Positions 17,707 through 26,786 are shown, numbered from the stretch's first letter. The stretch is 64,000 bases of DNA from Glutamicibacter mishrai (GCF_012221945.1 NZ_CP032549.1:1984001-2048000), one strand, 5' to 3'. Made by a program: numbers and translations. Notes: a model not told the origin generated them from the letters alone.

Positions 17707-19092
17707 TTGTTGGGCAAGCAGCCGGTACGCGCCACTGACGTCGGGTCGGGTCTGAAGAAGTCGCTGACTCCCGCGCAGATGTCCATGATTGCTCTGGGCA
17801 GCGCCATCGGCACCGGGCTTTTCGCCGGCAGCAAGCTGGCCATCATGATGGCTGGACCGTCGGTGATCCTCAGCTACGTGATCGGCGGGGTGGTGGCTCT
17901 GCTGGTGATGGGAGCGCTCGCCGAAATGACAGTCAAACAACCGGTGGCAGGGTCCTTCGGCGTCTATGCTGAACGCTATCTTGGCCGTTTTGCCGGATAC
18001 CTGACCAAATACCTGTATTGGTCCGCATTGATCTTCGCGGTGGGCACCGAGGTCAGCGCTGTTGGCGAGTATATGCAGTACTGGTTCCCTCAGATCACCG
18101 GATTATGGTGGGTGGCCATTTTCTCTGCCGTTCTCTTGGCAGTGAACTTCTCCAGCGTGAAGATCTTCGGAACCACGGAATACTGGTTCTCGGCGATCAA
18201 GGTTTTTGCGGTCCTTGCCTTCATCATCATTGCCCTGTGGCTGGTCTTCCATAATTCCCAGGACCAGTTTGGCGTGCATAACTACAGTGCGGAAGGCGGC
18301 TTCTTCGCCAACGGATTATTCGGCACATGGAGCGCGGTCATCGTTGCGATTTTCTCTTATATGGGAATCGAAGCCATCTCGATTGCTGCCGCGGAAGCGC
18401 ATAATCCGAAGGTCGCGGTGCGCAAGTCCTTCAAGGTGTCCTTCCTTCGGCTCTTGCTGTTCTACGTATTCACCATGGCCCTGATCCTGGCGGTGGCGCC
18501 CACCAGCGAATTGATTGCCGGTGGCTCGCCTTTTGTCACCGTGATGTCCCAGGTGGGTATTCCATTTGCCGACTCGGTGCTGAATTTTGTGCTGATTGTT
18601 GCCGCGCTCTCGGCCATGAACGCCCAGCTGTATGCCGCGACCCGCATGCTGCATTCGCTGGCTGATTCGGGCCATGCACCTCGCATTGCGCATCGGACCA
18701 ATCGTGCCGGAGCGCCAGTTCATGCGGTGTGGATGTCCGCTGGCGGCATTGCCGTGGCCGCGGTGGTTTACGCGCTGGTCCCGGACGGTGGCTTTGGCAT
18801 CATGCTGTCTCTGGCCACCTTTGGTGCGCTGGCTACCTGGTTCATGATCCTGATAACCCACGTGTCATTCCGGCGCAGGGTGAAAGAAGAACGCGTAGCC
18901 CTGGAATTCAAACTATTCGGATATCCAGCTGCCTCCATCCTTGGCGCGCTGCTGCTGGCGGCCTTGCTGGTGACCTCGTTCTTTGTTCCGCAGTTCAAGT
19001 ACACGCTGATCTTCGGTGTGCCTTTTGTCGTGGTCATGTCGGTACTGTATTGGCTGGTCTTTGCCAGAAAAGAACAGAAAGAAACCGCCTAG
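17707..19092 (+). CDS. APC-superfamily amino-acid permease
   Basis: 461 aa from a TTG (17707, or the adjacent TTG at 17710, which is better spaced from AGGGAG). About 12 membrane segments are present. The substrate-binding signature of amino-acid permeases appears as IALGSAIGTGLFAGSK near residue 28, followed by PVAGSFGVYAERYLG, and EAISIAAAEAHNPKVAVRKS in the middle. It resembles the GABA/aromatic/branched amino-acid transporter group. Its position after kynU suggests uptake of tryptophan or kynurenine, but the substrate is not encoded in any motif I can read. Confidence 0.9.
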   Translation: MLGKQPVRATDVGSGLKKSLTPAQMSMIALGSAIGTGLFAGSKLAIMMAGPSVILSYVIGGVVALLVMGALAEMTVKQPVAGSFGVYAERYLGRFAGYLTKYLYWSALIFAVGTEVSAVGEYMQYWFPQITGLWWVAIFSAVLLAVNFSSVKIFGTTEYWFSAIKVFAVLAFIIIALWLVFHNSQDQFGVHNYSAEGGFFANGLFGTWSAVIVAIFSYMGIEAISIAAAEAHNPKVAVRKSFKVSFLRLLLFYVFTMALILAVAPTSELIAGGSPFVTVMSQVGIPFADSVLNFVLIVAALSAMNAQLYAATRMLHSLADSGHAPRIAHRTNRAGAPVHAVWMSAGGIAVAAVVYALVPDGGFGIMLSLATFGALATWFMILITHVSFRRRVKEERVALEFKLFGYPAASILGALLLAALLVTSFFVPQFKYTLIFGVPFVVVMSVLYWLVFARKEQKETA

Positions 19093-19242
19093 CTCTGGCC
19101 AAGGCCAACCGTCAACGACAGCTGTGAGTTGAATTGGATTGGGCCTCCAGCCGAGTGTAGCTACCGCCGATTAATGGTGCTGGCACTAAGATCGTAGGGT
19201 GCCGTCTAGTTAGTTGGCGCAACCGATCTTCAAGGAGCGATA

Positions 19243-19866
19243 GTGGCCAAGTTGTATTTCCGCTACGGAGCAATGAATTCTGGCAAGTCCACGAGTTTGC
19301 TCCAGGCTGCTTTCAACTATGAAGAACGCGGCCAGCGAATCCTGCTGGCAAAGCCAGGCATTGATACCAAGGGTGACAACTCGATTGTTTCGCGGCTGGG
19401 CATCAAGCGCATCACTGATTTCACCATTGGTCCTGAGGATCATGTCCGGGAGCAATTCGCGGCCCAGAGTTCGGGAGATGACCCGAACGCGTTGGTGACA
19501 CATGTTGATGCTCCACCGGTGGCCTGCCTATTGGTGGATGAGGCGCAATTCCTCACGCGTGAGCAGGTTGATGATCTGTTGCGCATCGCCGTGCTGGATA
19601 ACGTGCCGGTGCTGGCTTACGGTATCCGCACCGACTTCCGCACCCATGCCTTCCCGGGTTCGGCACGCTTGATGGAACTCGCCCATTCCTTGGAAGAGCT
19701 GAAGACCATTTGCCGTTGCGGACGCAAGGCCATGTTCAACACCCGACGGGTTGGCGATGGTTTTGTCTTTGATGGCGACCAGGTGGCCATTGATGGCGAA
19801 GAGGTCGGGTACGAATCGCTGTGCGCCTCATGCTATCTCGAAGCTTCCGATGGGAAATTGAGCTAA
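19243..19866 (+). CDS. tdk: Thymidine kinase
   Basis: Type II thymidine kinase (207 aa), which phosphorylates thymidine with ATP in pyrimidine salvage. It has a P-loop GAMNSGKST at residues 9-17, the DEAQFL Walker-B-like motif with the catalytic Glu, a lasso region near YGIRTDFR, and a zinc site formed by CRCG and CASC. GTG start with AAGGAG upstream. It is a stand-alone gene. Confidence 0.95.
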   Translation: MAKLYFRYGAMNSGKSTSLLQAAFNYEERGQRILLAKPGIDTKGDNSIVSRLGIKRITDFTIGPEDHVREQFAAQSSGDDPNALVTHVDAPPVACLLVDEAQFLTREQVDDLLRIAVLDNVPVLAYGIRTDFRTHAFPGSARLMELAHSLEELKTICRCGRKAMFNTRRVGDGFVFDGDQVAIDGEEVGYESLCASCYLEASDGKLS

Positions 19867-19939
19867 TTCCCACCCGTTGTCGCATCTCGTTTTGATTACA
19901 TCGATGACGTGATGAAGATTCGTATGCCAGACTCTGATC

Positions 19940-20383
19940 ATGAAATCTCCGCTTGGCTTATCACTCGTCGCTGCAGCGTTGCTGATACTTGCTGGCTGCG
20001 CTGAGGCAACACCTGACGGACAGCCAGATTCCAAGGATCTATTCGAGAAGTCCCGGCATTCTGATCGTGCGCCTTCAAGCTTCCACGATGATGTCCAACG
20101 CGAATCCTGCGGGGAGATAGACCTTTCGCAGGGTGAACAGATCCCCCAGGAAGCCCTTGCCTGCATGGATGCGGCAATAGGTGAACGCAATGTTGAATTG
20201 GCTGTCTCATCGCCAACTACCGAAGGTGATCCGATCATCACGTTTTACCGCACCAGTGCTGATGCCTCAGGAGTTGAGATGTTCTCCAACGGCGAGTACG
20301 ACAAATTCGGTGCAGGGGACTGGATTCAGGCCACCTGCCCCGCAACGATGGCGCTCGCCGCACGCGAGGGCTGTCAGGATTAG
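19940..20383 (+). CDS. Small putative lipoprotein
   Basis: 147 aa, not recognised. The N-terminus is a lipoprotein signal with lipobox LAGC (Cys19), followed by a polar secreted domain with three further cysteines (RESCGE, ALACMD, QATCPA and EGC near the end), which could form disulfides outside the cell. No enzyme motif is visible. It lies 73 bases after tdk on the same strand. A small membrane-protein gene follows after 44 bases. No function can be assigned. Confidence 0.75.
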   Translation: MKSPLGLSLVAAALLILAGCAEATPDGQPDSKDLFEKSRHSDRAPSSFHDDVQRESCGEIDLSQGEQIPQEALACMDAAIGERNVELAVSSPTTEGDPIITFYRTSADASGVEMFSNGEYDKFGAGDWIQATCPATMALAAREGCQD

Positions 20384-20427
20384 AAACCTATTGTCGGATC
20401 CGTGAACGAAGCTCAGGAAGGTGCCGC

Positions 20428-20610
20428 TTGATCGCCGCAGCAGTTATCACCTTGCTTTTGTCCTTGGTTTTCATCGGTGTATTCGAATGGGAACGCAGAG
20501 ACAGGAAGAAAACCGGTTCCAAGGAGGACAAGTTCTTTGGCAATTGGGCGCTGGTGGCCTTCTGGATCTGCGCGTTTTTCTTCGTCGTATTTGCCCTTGG
20601 CGCGTTCTGA
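20428..20610 (+). CDS. Small two-helix membrane protein
   Basis: 60 aa from a TTG at 20428, with AGGAAGG seven bases upstream. Two hydrophobic helices (residues 2-18 and 41-59) flank a short, highly charged cytoplasmic loop (EWERRDRKKTGSKEDK). The charge pattern and ribosome-binding site make it more likely real than a chance frame. Family and role unknown. Confidence 0.6.
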   Translation: MIAAAVITLLLSLVFIGVFEWERRDRKKTGSKEDKFFGNWALVAFWICAFFFVVFALGAF

Positions 20611-20632
20611 ACGTGCTTGTGAAAGCCTAGGC

Positions 20633-20653
20633 ACTTTTGACCCCGTCAAAAGT
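20633..20653 (+). terminator. Hairpin after the small membrane-protein gene
   Basis: ACTTTTGAC, loop CCC, GTCAAAAGT: a 9-bp perfect inverted repeat 22 bases after the stop at 20610. Confidence 0.55.
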
Positions 20654-20814
20654 AAATGACTCATCCAATGCTGCTGATGGTAACGGCCGCCGATAGTAGT
20701 ACCTGTCTGGTTTCTTCACGGCGTCTTCATTAACGGGTAGATGATTGCGCGCGCTAATCGATTGTTAGAACCAAGAAAGGCAAGCATCTAGCGCTAGCCA
20801 GTACAGTTGCGTTC

Positions 20815-21789
20815 ATGGAAATTCGCGCCCTCAACATTGATGATGATCTGGAACTGACCGCGGCTTATCTTGTTGAGTGCGTCGCTAATCAGAACTCGCG
20901 CCCAGATTGGAAACCGCTAAGCAAGGAAGCCAGAATGCTGTCGTGGCGGGCATCAGACGGCTGGCGCAATCACCTCGTAGGCGCGTGGGATGACTCCAAG
21001 CTCTTAGGGTTCGCGGCTGGGATGAACCATGCGGATACTCCAGAGACGACGTGGGTATTCTCGTGGGTTGAACCCGACGAGCAAAGGTCCGGTATCGGCT
21101 CTGCGCTGGTGCGAACCGTTGAAAGCACCAGTCAGAGTTCAACCACTAGGTTCACCACGAGCATCTTCCGCCCTGAAACTGCACAAATAGACCAAGTCGC
21201 ACGTGATTTCCTGCAGCCACTGGGCTACGCTCCGGCAACGACCGAAACTGTTGTGGAGTTGGATCTGAGCGTAGTATCTCTTCCCGAACCTCGCACTATT
21301 GAGGGGTATGAAATAAATACTTACGTGAACGGCGTGCCTGAACGATACCGAGAGCAAGTAGGTCGTATCAAAGGCCTCGTGGATTCGGAAGCTCCCAATG
21401 GAGACTTGGATTGGAACGAATCTCCCGTATCACCGGAAGAGTATGCAGACGAAATCTCATTGTGGAAGGCACAAGAGTTCACAGTCCTGGAAACCATTGC
21501 CATAACACCTGAAGGTGCTGTGGCTGCATGGACCTGCCTACTAGTACCGGTCCATCCTGCGATCCCGGCGCAAGTCGAAGGTACTTTAGTCGTTTCTGCA
21601 CACCGAGGTCATGCACTGGGGTTTGCCGTAAAACTAGATAACCTGAGGTGCGCTTTGGCAGAAACCGAGGTCAAGAAGGTCAGGACTAGCAGCGATGACG
21701 AGAATGTCTGGATGAGGTCAATCAATAGCGCTCTCGGATTTGAACCCGTTGAGACGGAGATGATCCTGCAGAAGAAAACGTGCAAGTGA
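20815..21789 (+). CDS. Tandem-domain GNAT N-acetyltransferase
   Basis: 324 aa with two GNAT folds in tandem. The first (about residues 1-155) has the acetyl-CoA loop in the form VEPDEQRSGIGSALVRTVES. The second (about 160-320) has a degenerate loop, VSAHRGHALGFAVKLDNLR, and ends with the usual strand NSALGFEPVETEMILQ. Architecture and length resemble mycothiol synthase-like and other actinobacterial double-GNAT proteins, but this is not enough to call MshD. The acceptor substrate is unknown. It is monocistronic, and its codon use is less GC-rich than that of its neighbours. Confidence 0.8.
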   Translation: MEIRALNIDDDLELTAAYLVECVANQNSRPDWKPLSKEARMLSWRASDGWRNHLVGAWDDSKLLGFAAGMNHADTPETTWVFSWVEPDEQRSGIGSALVRTVESTSQSSTTRFTTSIFRPETAQIDQVARDFLQPLGYAPATTETVVELDLSVVSLPEPRTIEGYEINTYVNGVPERYREQVGRIKGLVDSEAPNGDLDWNESPVSPEEYADEISLWKAQEFTVLETIAITPEGAVAAWTCLLVPVHPAIPAQVEGTLVVSAHRGHALGFAVKLDNLRCALAETEVKKVRTSSDDENVWMRSINSALGFEPVETEMILQKKTCK

Positions 21790-21945
21790 TGCTGGTGACC
21801 TGCGCGTAGAGTCACCAAGAATCCGGCTGAAGCGAAGAAGCTCCCTTGTGCCGCAGCAGTCGCCGGGAGCCCAGAACCTTGACGGGCCTAAGCCGGTACC
21901 AGTTCAGTTTCTTCAAGAACCAGTATAGGGCTCTTGCCCGAGCTG

Positions 21946-22479
21946 TCAGCTAACCAGCCCGGCAACAGCTCGTTGCAAGCCCCAGTCGAAGCCATCCGCC
22001 AGCGGCGCATCAACATCCAACTGCACGAGATTCTGGCGGAAGGCGACAGACCCGAGGATGTGGTTGAGCAGCAGCTGCTGTCCGTGGCGGGCATTCTCGC
22101 CAGACAGCCCCGAAGCTTCCAAAAGCTCACGCAATTGCAGAACTGGAACCAGCTCGGTGGCTTGCATAGCGGTGGCCACTTCAATGACTTCAGGACTGTC
22201 CTGGATAGGCAACAACGCTAAATACAGCCGGCGGCACAGCTGGAGAATGGCGTCGGCAGGAGTTTTGAAGTCCTCAACATCCACCGAGAGCTGCGGGGTA
22301 TTAAGCAGCTTGGCTGCAACCTGGGCCAGCAGCTCCTGCTTGTTCTTCACATGCCAGTAGAGGGCACCAACTTGGACATCCAGCTCTTTGGCCAGGCGAC
22401 GCATCGACAAGTCAGCCAACCCGAACTGTTGCAGGATGTCGACCGCGGTATCCACGACCGTTAACTGAGTCAATGCCAT
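21946..22479 (-). CDS. TetR-family regulator
   Basis: 177 aa. N-terminal helix-turn-helix: VDTAVDILQQFGLADLSMRR followed by LAKELDVQVGALYWHVKNK, the canonical recognition helix. The C-terminal half resembles the TetR class C-terminal ligand domain and is rather short. The gene lies 40 bases downstream of the amidotransferase-type hydrolase on the same strand, so the two are possibly co-transcribed. Ligand and targets are unknown. Confidence 0.88.
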   Translation of the reverse strand: MALTQLTVVDTAVDILQQFGLADLSMRRLAKELDVQVGALYWHVKNKQELLAQVAAKLLNTPQLSVDVEDFKTPADAILQLCRRLYLALLPIQDSPEVIEVATAMQATELVPVLQLRELLEASGLSGENARHGQQLLLNHILGSVAFRQNLVQLDVDAPLADGFDWGLQRAVAGLVS

Positions 22480-22519
22480 AAGACCAAGTCTAGCCTCCGG
22501 GGCTTTAACTCTCCTGCTG

Positions 22520-23266
22520 CTAGCCGTTGACGAGTTCCGGAACGAGGCCAGAGCTCTCTTCGCACTGTGCTGCCAGGCGATTGACCAGAGACCTTAGCTG
22601 GGTCGAGGCTGTCTGCGGATGTTCCGGATGCCATTGCACTGCGGTTACCGGGGCCGACTCATGGACCACGGCCTCGATAATGTCATCTGTGGACATCGCC
22701 GCAATCTGCAGTCCGTGGCCCAACTCGTGGATTGCCTGATGATGGGTGCACTTGTGGCTGTCCTTCGCGGACAGATCTTCTGCGAGCTCAGAAGCAATCG
22801 AGTCGAAACGGGTATCAACAAATGGATCACCACCGGTGCTGCGGTGCGCATCGGCGTTCTCCAGATGCTGGATCAAGCTGCCGCCCAAGGCAACGTTGAG
22901 CAGCTGCAAGCCACGGCAGATACCAAGCAATGGCGTCTTGGTGGTGATGGCATGCTGGATGGCAGCGATCTGGTTCCGGTCGGAGGCCACCTCGTGATAT
23001 CCGCCGCCGGGGTAGGATGAAGTGCGTCCGTAAAGCGAAGGCTCGACATCTTCGCCGCCCATGATGATCACCGCGTCCGAAGCATCAACGATCTGCAGCA
23101 TCTGCTCGACGCTGAGATCATTGCAGGGAACCAGCGAGGCATTGTGCCCGGCATCGATGATCTGGCCGATGGTGTTTTCGTTGAGCTCATCAAGTTCCAG
23201 CTGGAATTGCGGGTTGCGCGGACGGGACTCGCGAATGTGCAGGACCGAGAAATTCAAAGGTGCCAA
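22520..23266 (-). CDS. Class I glutamine amidotransferase-like hydrolase (peptidase C26, PuuD type)
   Basis: About 248 aa. The frame is open from a TTG at 23278, but GGAG lies inside that codon context and fits the TTG at 23266 better. The active-site signature is LLGICRGLQLLNVALGG, with the nucleophile Cys about 117-121 depending on the start, and the His/Glu part of the triad is in VQWHPEHPQ. VIIMGGEDVEPSLY is typical of gamma-glutamyl-GABA hydrolases of the putrescine pathway. Partner puu genes are absent here. Cytoplasmic. Confidence 0.85.
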   Translation of the reverse strand: MAPLNFSVLHIRESRPRNPQFQLELDELNENTIGQIIDAGHNASLVPCNDLSVEQMLQIVDASDAVIIMGGEDVEPSLYGRTSSYPGGGYHEVASDRNQIAAIQHAITTKTPLLGICRGLQLLNVALGGSLIQHLENADAHRSTGGDPFVDTRFDSIASELAEDLSAKDSHKCTHHQAIHELGHGLQIAAMSTDDIIEAVVHESAPVTAVQWHPEHPQTASTQLRSLVNRLAAQCEESSGLVPELVNG

Positions 23267-23278
23267 AACCAGCTCCAA

Positions 23279-23643
23279 CTAATGCGTTTCGGGCCGATAA
23301 AACTGGCCCATGAAGGTTGATGCATCCCACGCTACAAGTTCCGGATTTCGCAACCGAATCACCGATGTTTCCTGCGCATTTCCACAAGTTCATCTATAGC
23401 GACTTGCTAATAAAGCCACGTCGGCCCCTAATAATTGCCTTCCAGAGTATCGCCTGGGATTCCGTCAGCCAAAAAGAAGTCAGCTGATGACCGGCCTTTT
23501 ACAAGGAATTCACACGGTCGATATTTGCCTTGTGAAATGAAACATTGCGTTGCCTATCTGAAATGGATTCGAAAGCGAAGCGGAATGTTGCATCGATAGT
23601 TTGAACTTGCTCGCAAACACAAACTTCGAAAGGGGCGCCCATC
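23279..23643. other. Intergenic region upstream of amt
   Basis: No gene is supported in these 365 bases. The last ~120 bases are A/T-rich and presumably hold the amt promoter. An imperfect repeat GTTTG-N10-CAAAC lies at 23599-23618, close to the start codon. I could not find a convincing GlnR or AmtR box. Confidence 0.5.
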
Positions 23644-24882
23644 ATGGAAGCCGCTGACATGGCTTGGCTCCTGGCGGCATTCGCCATGGTCCTGCTGATG
23701 TTCCCAGGACTGGCAATGCTCTACGGTGGCATGCTCAACGGACGCAATGTCCTGAACATGATGCTGATGGTGCTCAGCGCATTGGCAGTGACCGGCGTTG
23801 TCTACGTGGTCATCGGCCATGGACTGGTTCTAGGTGATTCGCTCGGGGGCGCAGGAATCATCGGGAATCCTTTCGAGTACACCTTCTTCTCCGACTTCAT
23901 GACCGACGACGAGGCTGGCGGCACCTTCTGGGGCGCGTTCTACATCCTCTTCGCCGCCATCTCCGTAGCCCTGGTCGCTTCCGGCGCCGCCGGGAGAATG
24001 AAGTTCGGCGCCTGGCTGGTCTTCGTGGCCTTGTGGATCATCCTGGTCTACTGCCCTCTGGGACACTGGGTCTTCGCCCTTGATAACCCGGAGACCGGCA
24101 CCGTCGGTGGCTGGATGCGCAACAAGCTCGGCTTCCACGACTTCGCCGGCGGCACCGCGGTGCACATGAACGCCGGTGCCGCAGGACTGGCGCTGGCAGT
24201 GGTCCTGGGCAAGCGCAAGATGAGCCCGGGACGTCCACACAACTTGCCGCTCATGCTGATCGGCGTGGGTCTGATCGCTACTGGCTGGATGGGCTTCAAC
24301 GGCGGCACCGCCGGCGGGGCGAACTTCATGGCACAGTACGTCATTCTCACCACTTTGCTAGCCCTGTGTGGTGGCATGCTGGGGTTCATCACGATCGAAC
24401 GTGTTCGTGATGGGCATGCCACCATGCTGGGTTTGGGTACCGGCGCCATTGCCGGAATGGTCGGTATCACCCCGGTGGCCGATGCGGTGGGGCCGATCGG
24501 TGCCATCATGGTGGGCTTCCTCGCCGCAGCAGCTGCCGCGTGGGCCATCACCTGGAAGCGCCGCCACCAGATTGATGACTCGCTGGACGTCTTCGCAGTG
24601 CACGGCATTGCCGGCATCACCGGCTCGCTGTTCGCGACCTTTTTCGCGAATCCGAAGGCGCCGGGCGAAATGGCTGGCATCTTCTTCGGCGGCCACTTCA
24701 GCGAGCTGGGACATGAGCTGATCGCGATTGCCGCCACCTTGGTATACAGCTTCGCCATGACCTTCGCTATCGCTTGGGTGATGAACAAGATCTCCCCAAT
24801 CCGCGTCAGCGAGGCGGACGAAGAAGCCGGTTTGGATAACTCCATCCACGCTGAATCCGCCTATGACAGCCGTCAGCTCTAG
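23644..24882 (+). CDS. amt: Ammonium transporter (Amt/MEP/Rh family)
   Basis: 412 aa with about 11 membrane helices. The twin conduction histidines are visible in TAVHMNAGAAGLA (about residue 177) and DVFAVHGIAGITG (about 320). The extracellular aromatic gate region and the conserved GFNGGTAGGANF are also present. It moves ammonium/ammonia into the cell. The C-terminus (KISPIRVSEADEEAGLD) matches the part that contacts a PII protein in other Amt channels, and a PII gene follows after 24 bases. It is probably expressed under nitrogen limitation, as usual for the family. Confidence 0.96.
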   Translation: MEAADMAWLLAAFAMVLLMFPGLAMLYGGMLNGRNVLNMMLMVLSALAVTGVVYVVIGHGLVLGDSLGGAGIIGNPFEYTFFSDFMTDDEAGGTFWGAFYILFAAISVALVASGAAGRMKFGAWLVFVALWIILVYCPLGHWVFALDNPETGTVGGWMRNKLGFHDFAGGTAVHMNAGAAGLALAVVLGKRKMSPGRPHNLPLMLIGVGLIATGWMGFNGGTAGGANFMAQYVILTTLLALCGGMLGFITIERVRDGHATMLGLGTGAIAGMVGITPVADAVGPIGAIMVGFLAAAAAAWAITWKRRHQIDDSLDVFAVHGIAGITGSLFATFFANPKAPGEMAGIFFGGHFSELGHELIAIAATLVYSFAMTFAIAWVMNKISPIRVSEADEEAGLDNSIHAESAYDSRQL

Positions 24883-24906
24883 CCGCCTGCACAGAAAGGC
24901 TATGCC

Positions 24907-25254
24907 ATGAAACTTATTACCGCAGTCATCAAGCCCATCCGGCTTGAATCCATCTGTTCCGAACTGGAAAAGGCCGGTTTCTCGGGCGTGACCGCTACCG
25001 AAGTCCAGGGCCGTGGCGCCCAGGGCGGGCGCACCGAGTACTACCGAGGCCAAGAATTCTCGGTGATGTTCCGGAACAAGATCCGTCTTGAACTGCTGGT
25101 CTCGGAACCTGATCTGGAACGTGCCCTGGAGATCATCGTCCACACCGCCAAGACCGGTGAAAACGGCGAGATCGGTGACGGGAAGGTCTGGGTCACCTCC
25201 TTGGAACAGATCATCCGAGTGCGTACCGGTGAAACCGGCGAAGCAGCCATCTAA
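24907..25254 (+). CDS. PII signal-transduction protein lacking the Tyr51 modification site
   Basis: 115 aa. PII family proteins bind ATP/ADP and 2-oxoglutarate and plug or release the Amt channel. The N-terminal KLITAVIKP, Gln39 and Lys58, which contact 2-oxoglutarate, are kept. In the T-loop the sequence is T43-E44-Y45-Y46-R47-G48-Q49-E50-F51: residue 51, the Tyr that is uridylylated or adenylylated in many bacteria, is Phe (TTC at 25057). The B-loop, usually TGKIGDG, reads TGENGEIGDG, three residues longer. No GlnD/GlnE-type modifying enzyme is nearby. It is probably a GlnK-like partner of Amt that responds only to ligands. Confidence 0.92.
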   Translation: MKLITAVIKPIRLESICSELEKAGFSGVTATEVQGRGAQGGRTEYYRGQEFSVMFRNKIRLELLVSEPDLERALEIIVHTAKTGENGEIGDGKVWVTSLEQIIRVRTGETGEAAI

Positions 25255-25292
25255 GTTTGAACGTCTAGAAATTTCCAGCAAGGGAGCTCCAC

Positions 25293-26423
25293 ATGACTAC
25301 TATCAACTTCCGCTACCTCAGCGAACAGGACATGATCGCTGCAGGTGTCACCGACATCGCCCGTTGCACCGACGTGATGGAGGAAGCGCTGATCCTGCTG
25401 CGCAACGGTGATTACCGGATGGCCGGCGAAAACGGCAACTCGCACGGTGCAATGATCACCTTCCCGCAGAACCCGGTCCACGAGGGCATGCCCAGTGATG
25501 GACCAGACCGCCGCTTCATGGCGATGCCGGCCTACCTCGGCGGCCGCTTCGGGACGACCGGTGTGAAGTGGTACGGCTCGAACACCGAAAACCGCGCCAA
25601 GGGCCAGCCGCGCTCCATCCACCTGTTCACCTTGAATGACACCGACACCGGTGCGCCGATGGCCGTGATGAGCGCCAACCTGCTCAGCGCCTACCGCACC
25701 GGAGCTGTTCCGGGTGTGGGCGTGAAGCACCTGGCCAAGCAGGATGCCAAGGTTGCCGCCGTGGTAGGCCCTGGCGTGATTGCCAAGTCCGTTATCGACG
25801 CGACCCTGTCGCTGCGTCCGAGCATCGACACCGTGACCGTCAAGGGCCGTTCGGCTGCTGGCGTGGAGTCTTTCGCGCAATACGTCCGCGAGAACTTCCC
25901 TCAGGTGACCTCGGTGGTGGCTGCCGAAACCATTGAAGAAGCCATCAAGGATGCAGATGTCATCATGGCGACCACCAGCACCGACATCAAGGGCTCCGAG
26001 GCTTTCCCTTACTTCCCAACCGAGGCCATCAAGCCTGGCGCGCTGTTGCTGCTGCCTGCGGCTGCTCGTTTTGATGATGATTTCATCATCAATGATGCAC
26101 GTCTGGTCCTCGACGCCCGTGGTCTGTATGACGCGTGGGCTGAGGAATATGGAACCCAGGCTTACCAGCTGCTGGGCATTCCAGGCACGCACTTCCACGA
26201 TTTGATGCGTGAAGGCAAGCTGTCCGAATCCAAGCTGGAAGAAATCGCGGACGTTGCCACCGGCAAGATTCCAGCTCGCCGCAATGATGAGGAAATCATC
26301 CTCTACTCGGTGGGTGGCATGCCGATCGAAGACGTGGCCTGGGCTACCGATTTGTACCAGTCGGCCGAGGAGAAGAACATCGGCCAGGTACTGAATCTGT
26401 GGGATACCCCGGTCCTCGCCTAA
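25293..26423 (+). CDS. Ornithine cyclodeaminase/mu-crystallin family protein
   Basis: 376 aa with a Rossmann NAD(P) domain. Family landmarks are FMAMPAYLGGRFGTTGVKWYG (substrate side), SANLLSAYRTGAVPGVG, and AAVVGPGVIAKSVIDA as the dinucleotide-binding motif. Characterised relatives convert ornithine to proline plus ammonium or act as alanine dehydrogenases or imine reductases. Some similar actinobacterial sequences carry a 'tyramine oxidase subunit B' label, which I cannot test. It starts 38 bases after the PII gene and so probably shares its transcript, which fits an ammonium-releasing or amine-related job. The precise substrate is open. Confidence 0.85.
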   Translation: MTTINFRYLSEQDMIAAGVTDIARCTDVMEEALILLRNGDYRMAGENGNSHGAMITFPQNPVHEGMPSDGPDRRFMAMPAYLGGRFGTTGVKWYGSNTENRAKGQPRSIHLFTLNDTDTGAPMAVMSANLLSAYRTGAVPGVGVKHLAKQDAKVAAVVGPGVIAKSVIDATLSLRPSIDTVTVKGRSAAGVESFAQYVRENFPQVTSVVAAETIEEAIKDADVIMATTSTDIKGSEAFPYFPTEAIKPGALLLLPAAARFDDDFIINDARLVLDARGLYDAWAEEYGTQAYQLLGIPGTHFHDLMREGKLSESKLEEIADVATGKIPARRNDEEIILYSVGGMPIEDVAWATDLYQSAEEKNIGQVLNLWDTPVLA

Positions 26424-26429
26424 AGATTT

Positions 26430-26500
26430 AGGTCCAGTGACTTGGACCTTGAAAAACGTAGATCCCCGAAAAGCGGAGTGTGGCCGCTGTTCGGGGATCT
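26430..26500 (+). terminator. Two successive hairpins after the amt operon
   Basis: First: AGGTCCA (26430-26436) with TGGACCT (26443-26449). Second: an 11-bp outer stem AGATCCCCGAA (26460-26470) with TTCGGGGATCT (26490-26500), continuing through one mismatch to AGCGG/CCGCT. The second is a strong stem without a T-run. Confidence 0.6.
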
Positions 26501-26786
26501 GCCATGTCCGGGACAGAATTTATCTGCCGTGGAAAGGATGCCGTGGTCACTGCAGTTTGCCCGACGGACCCCGGCGGGTCGAACCACCTCGCGTCCAGCT
26601 CGCTCAGTCTCGACGTCGAGTATCTAGGGGAGTTCTATTACCGGTGTGATGAACTCATACGTTTGGGAGGCAAAACACCTGCTCGCTTTCGTACTGCCGC
26701 CGGCCTAGCAAGACATGAATCTATCTCAACCCTGCGGTGCTATCGGTTTCCGAAGCTCTCAGAAGTTCTGCCTATTTTCCTCCGCG
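26501..26786. other. Region without a convincing gene
   Basis: Together with 26424-26500 this gives about 360 bases without a supported gene. An open plus-strand frame runs from 26480 to 26914, but its product has no recognisable domain, its codon third positions are mixed, and it runs antisense into the next gene. The DNA looks like degraded coding sequence. Confidence 0.4.
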
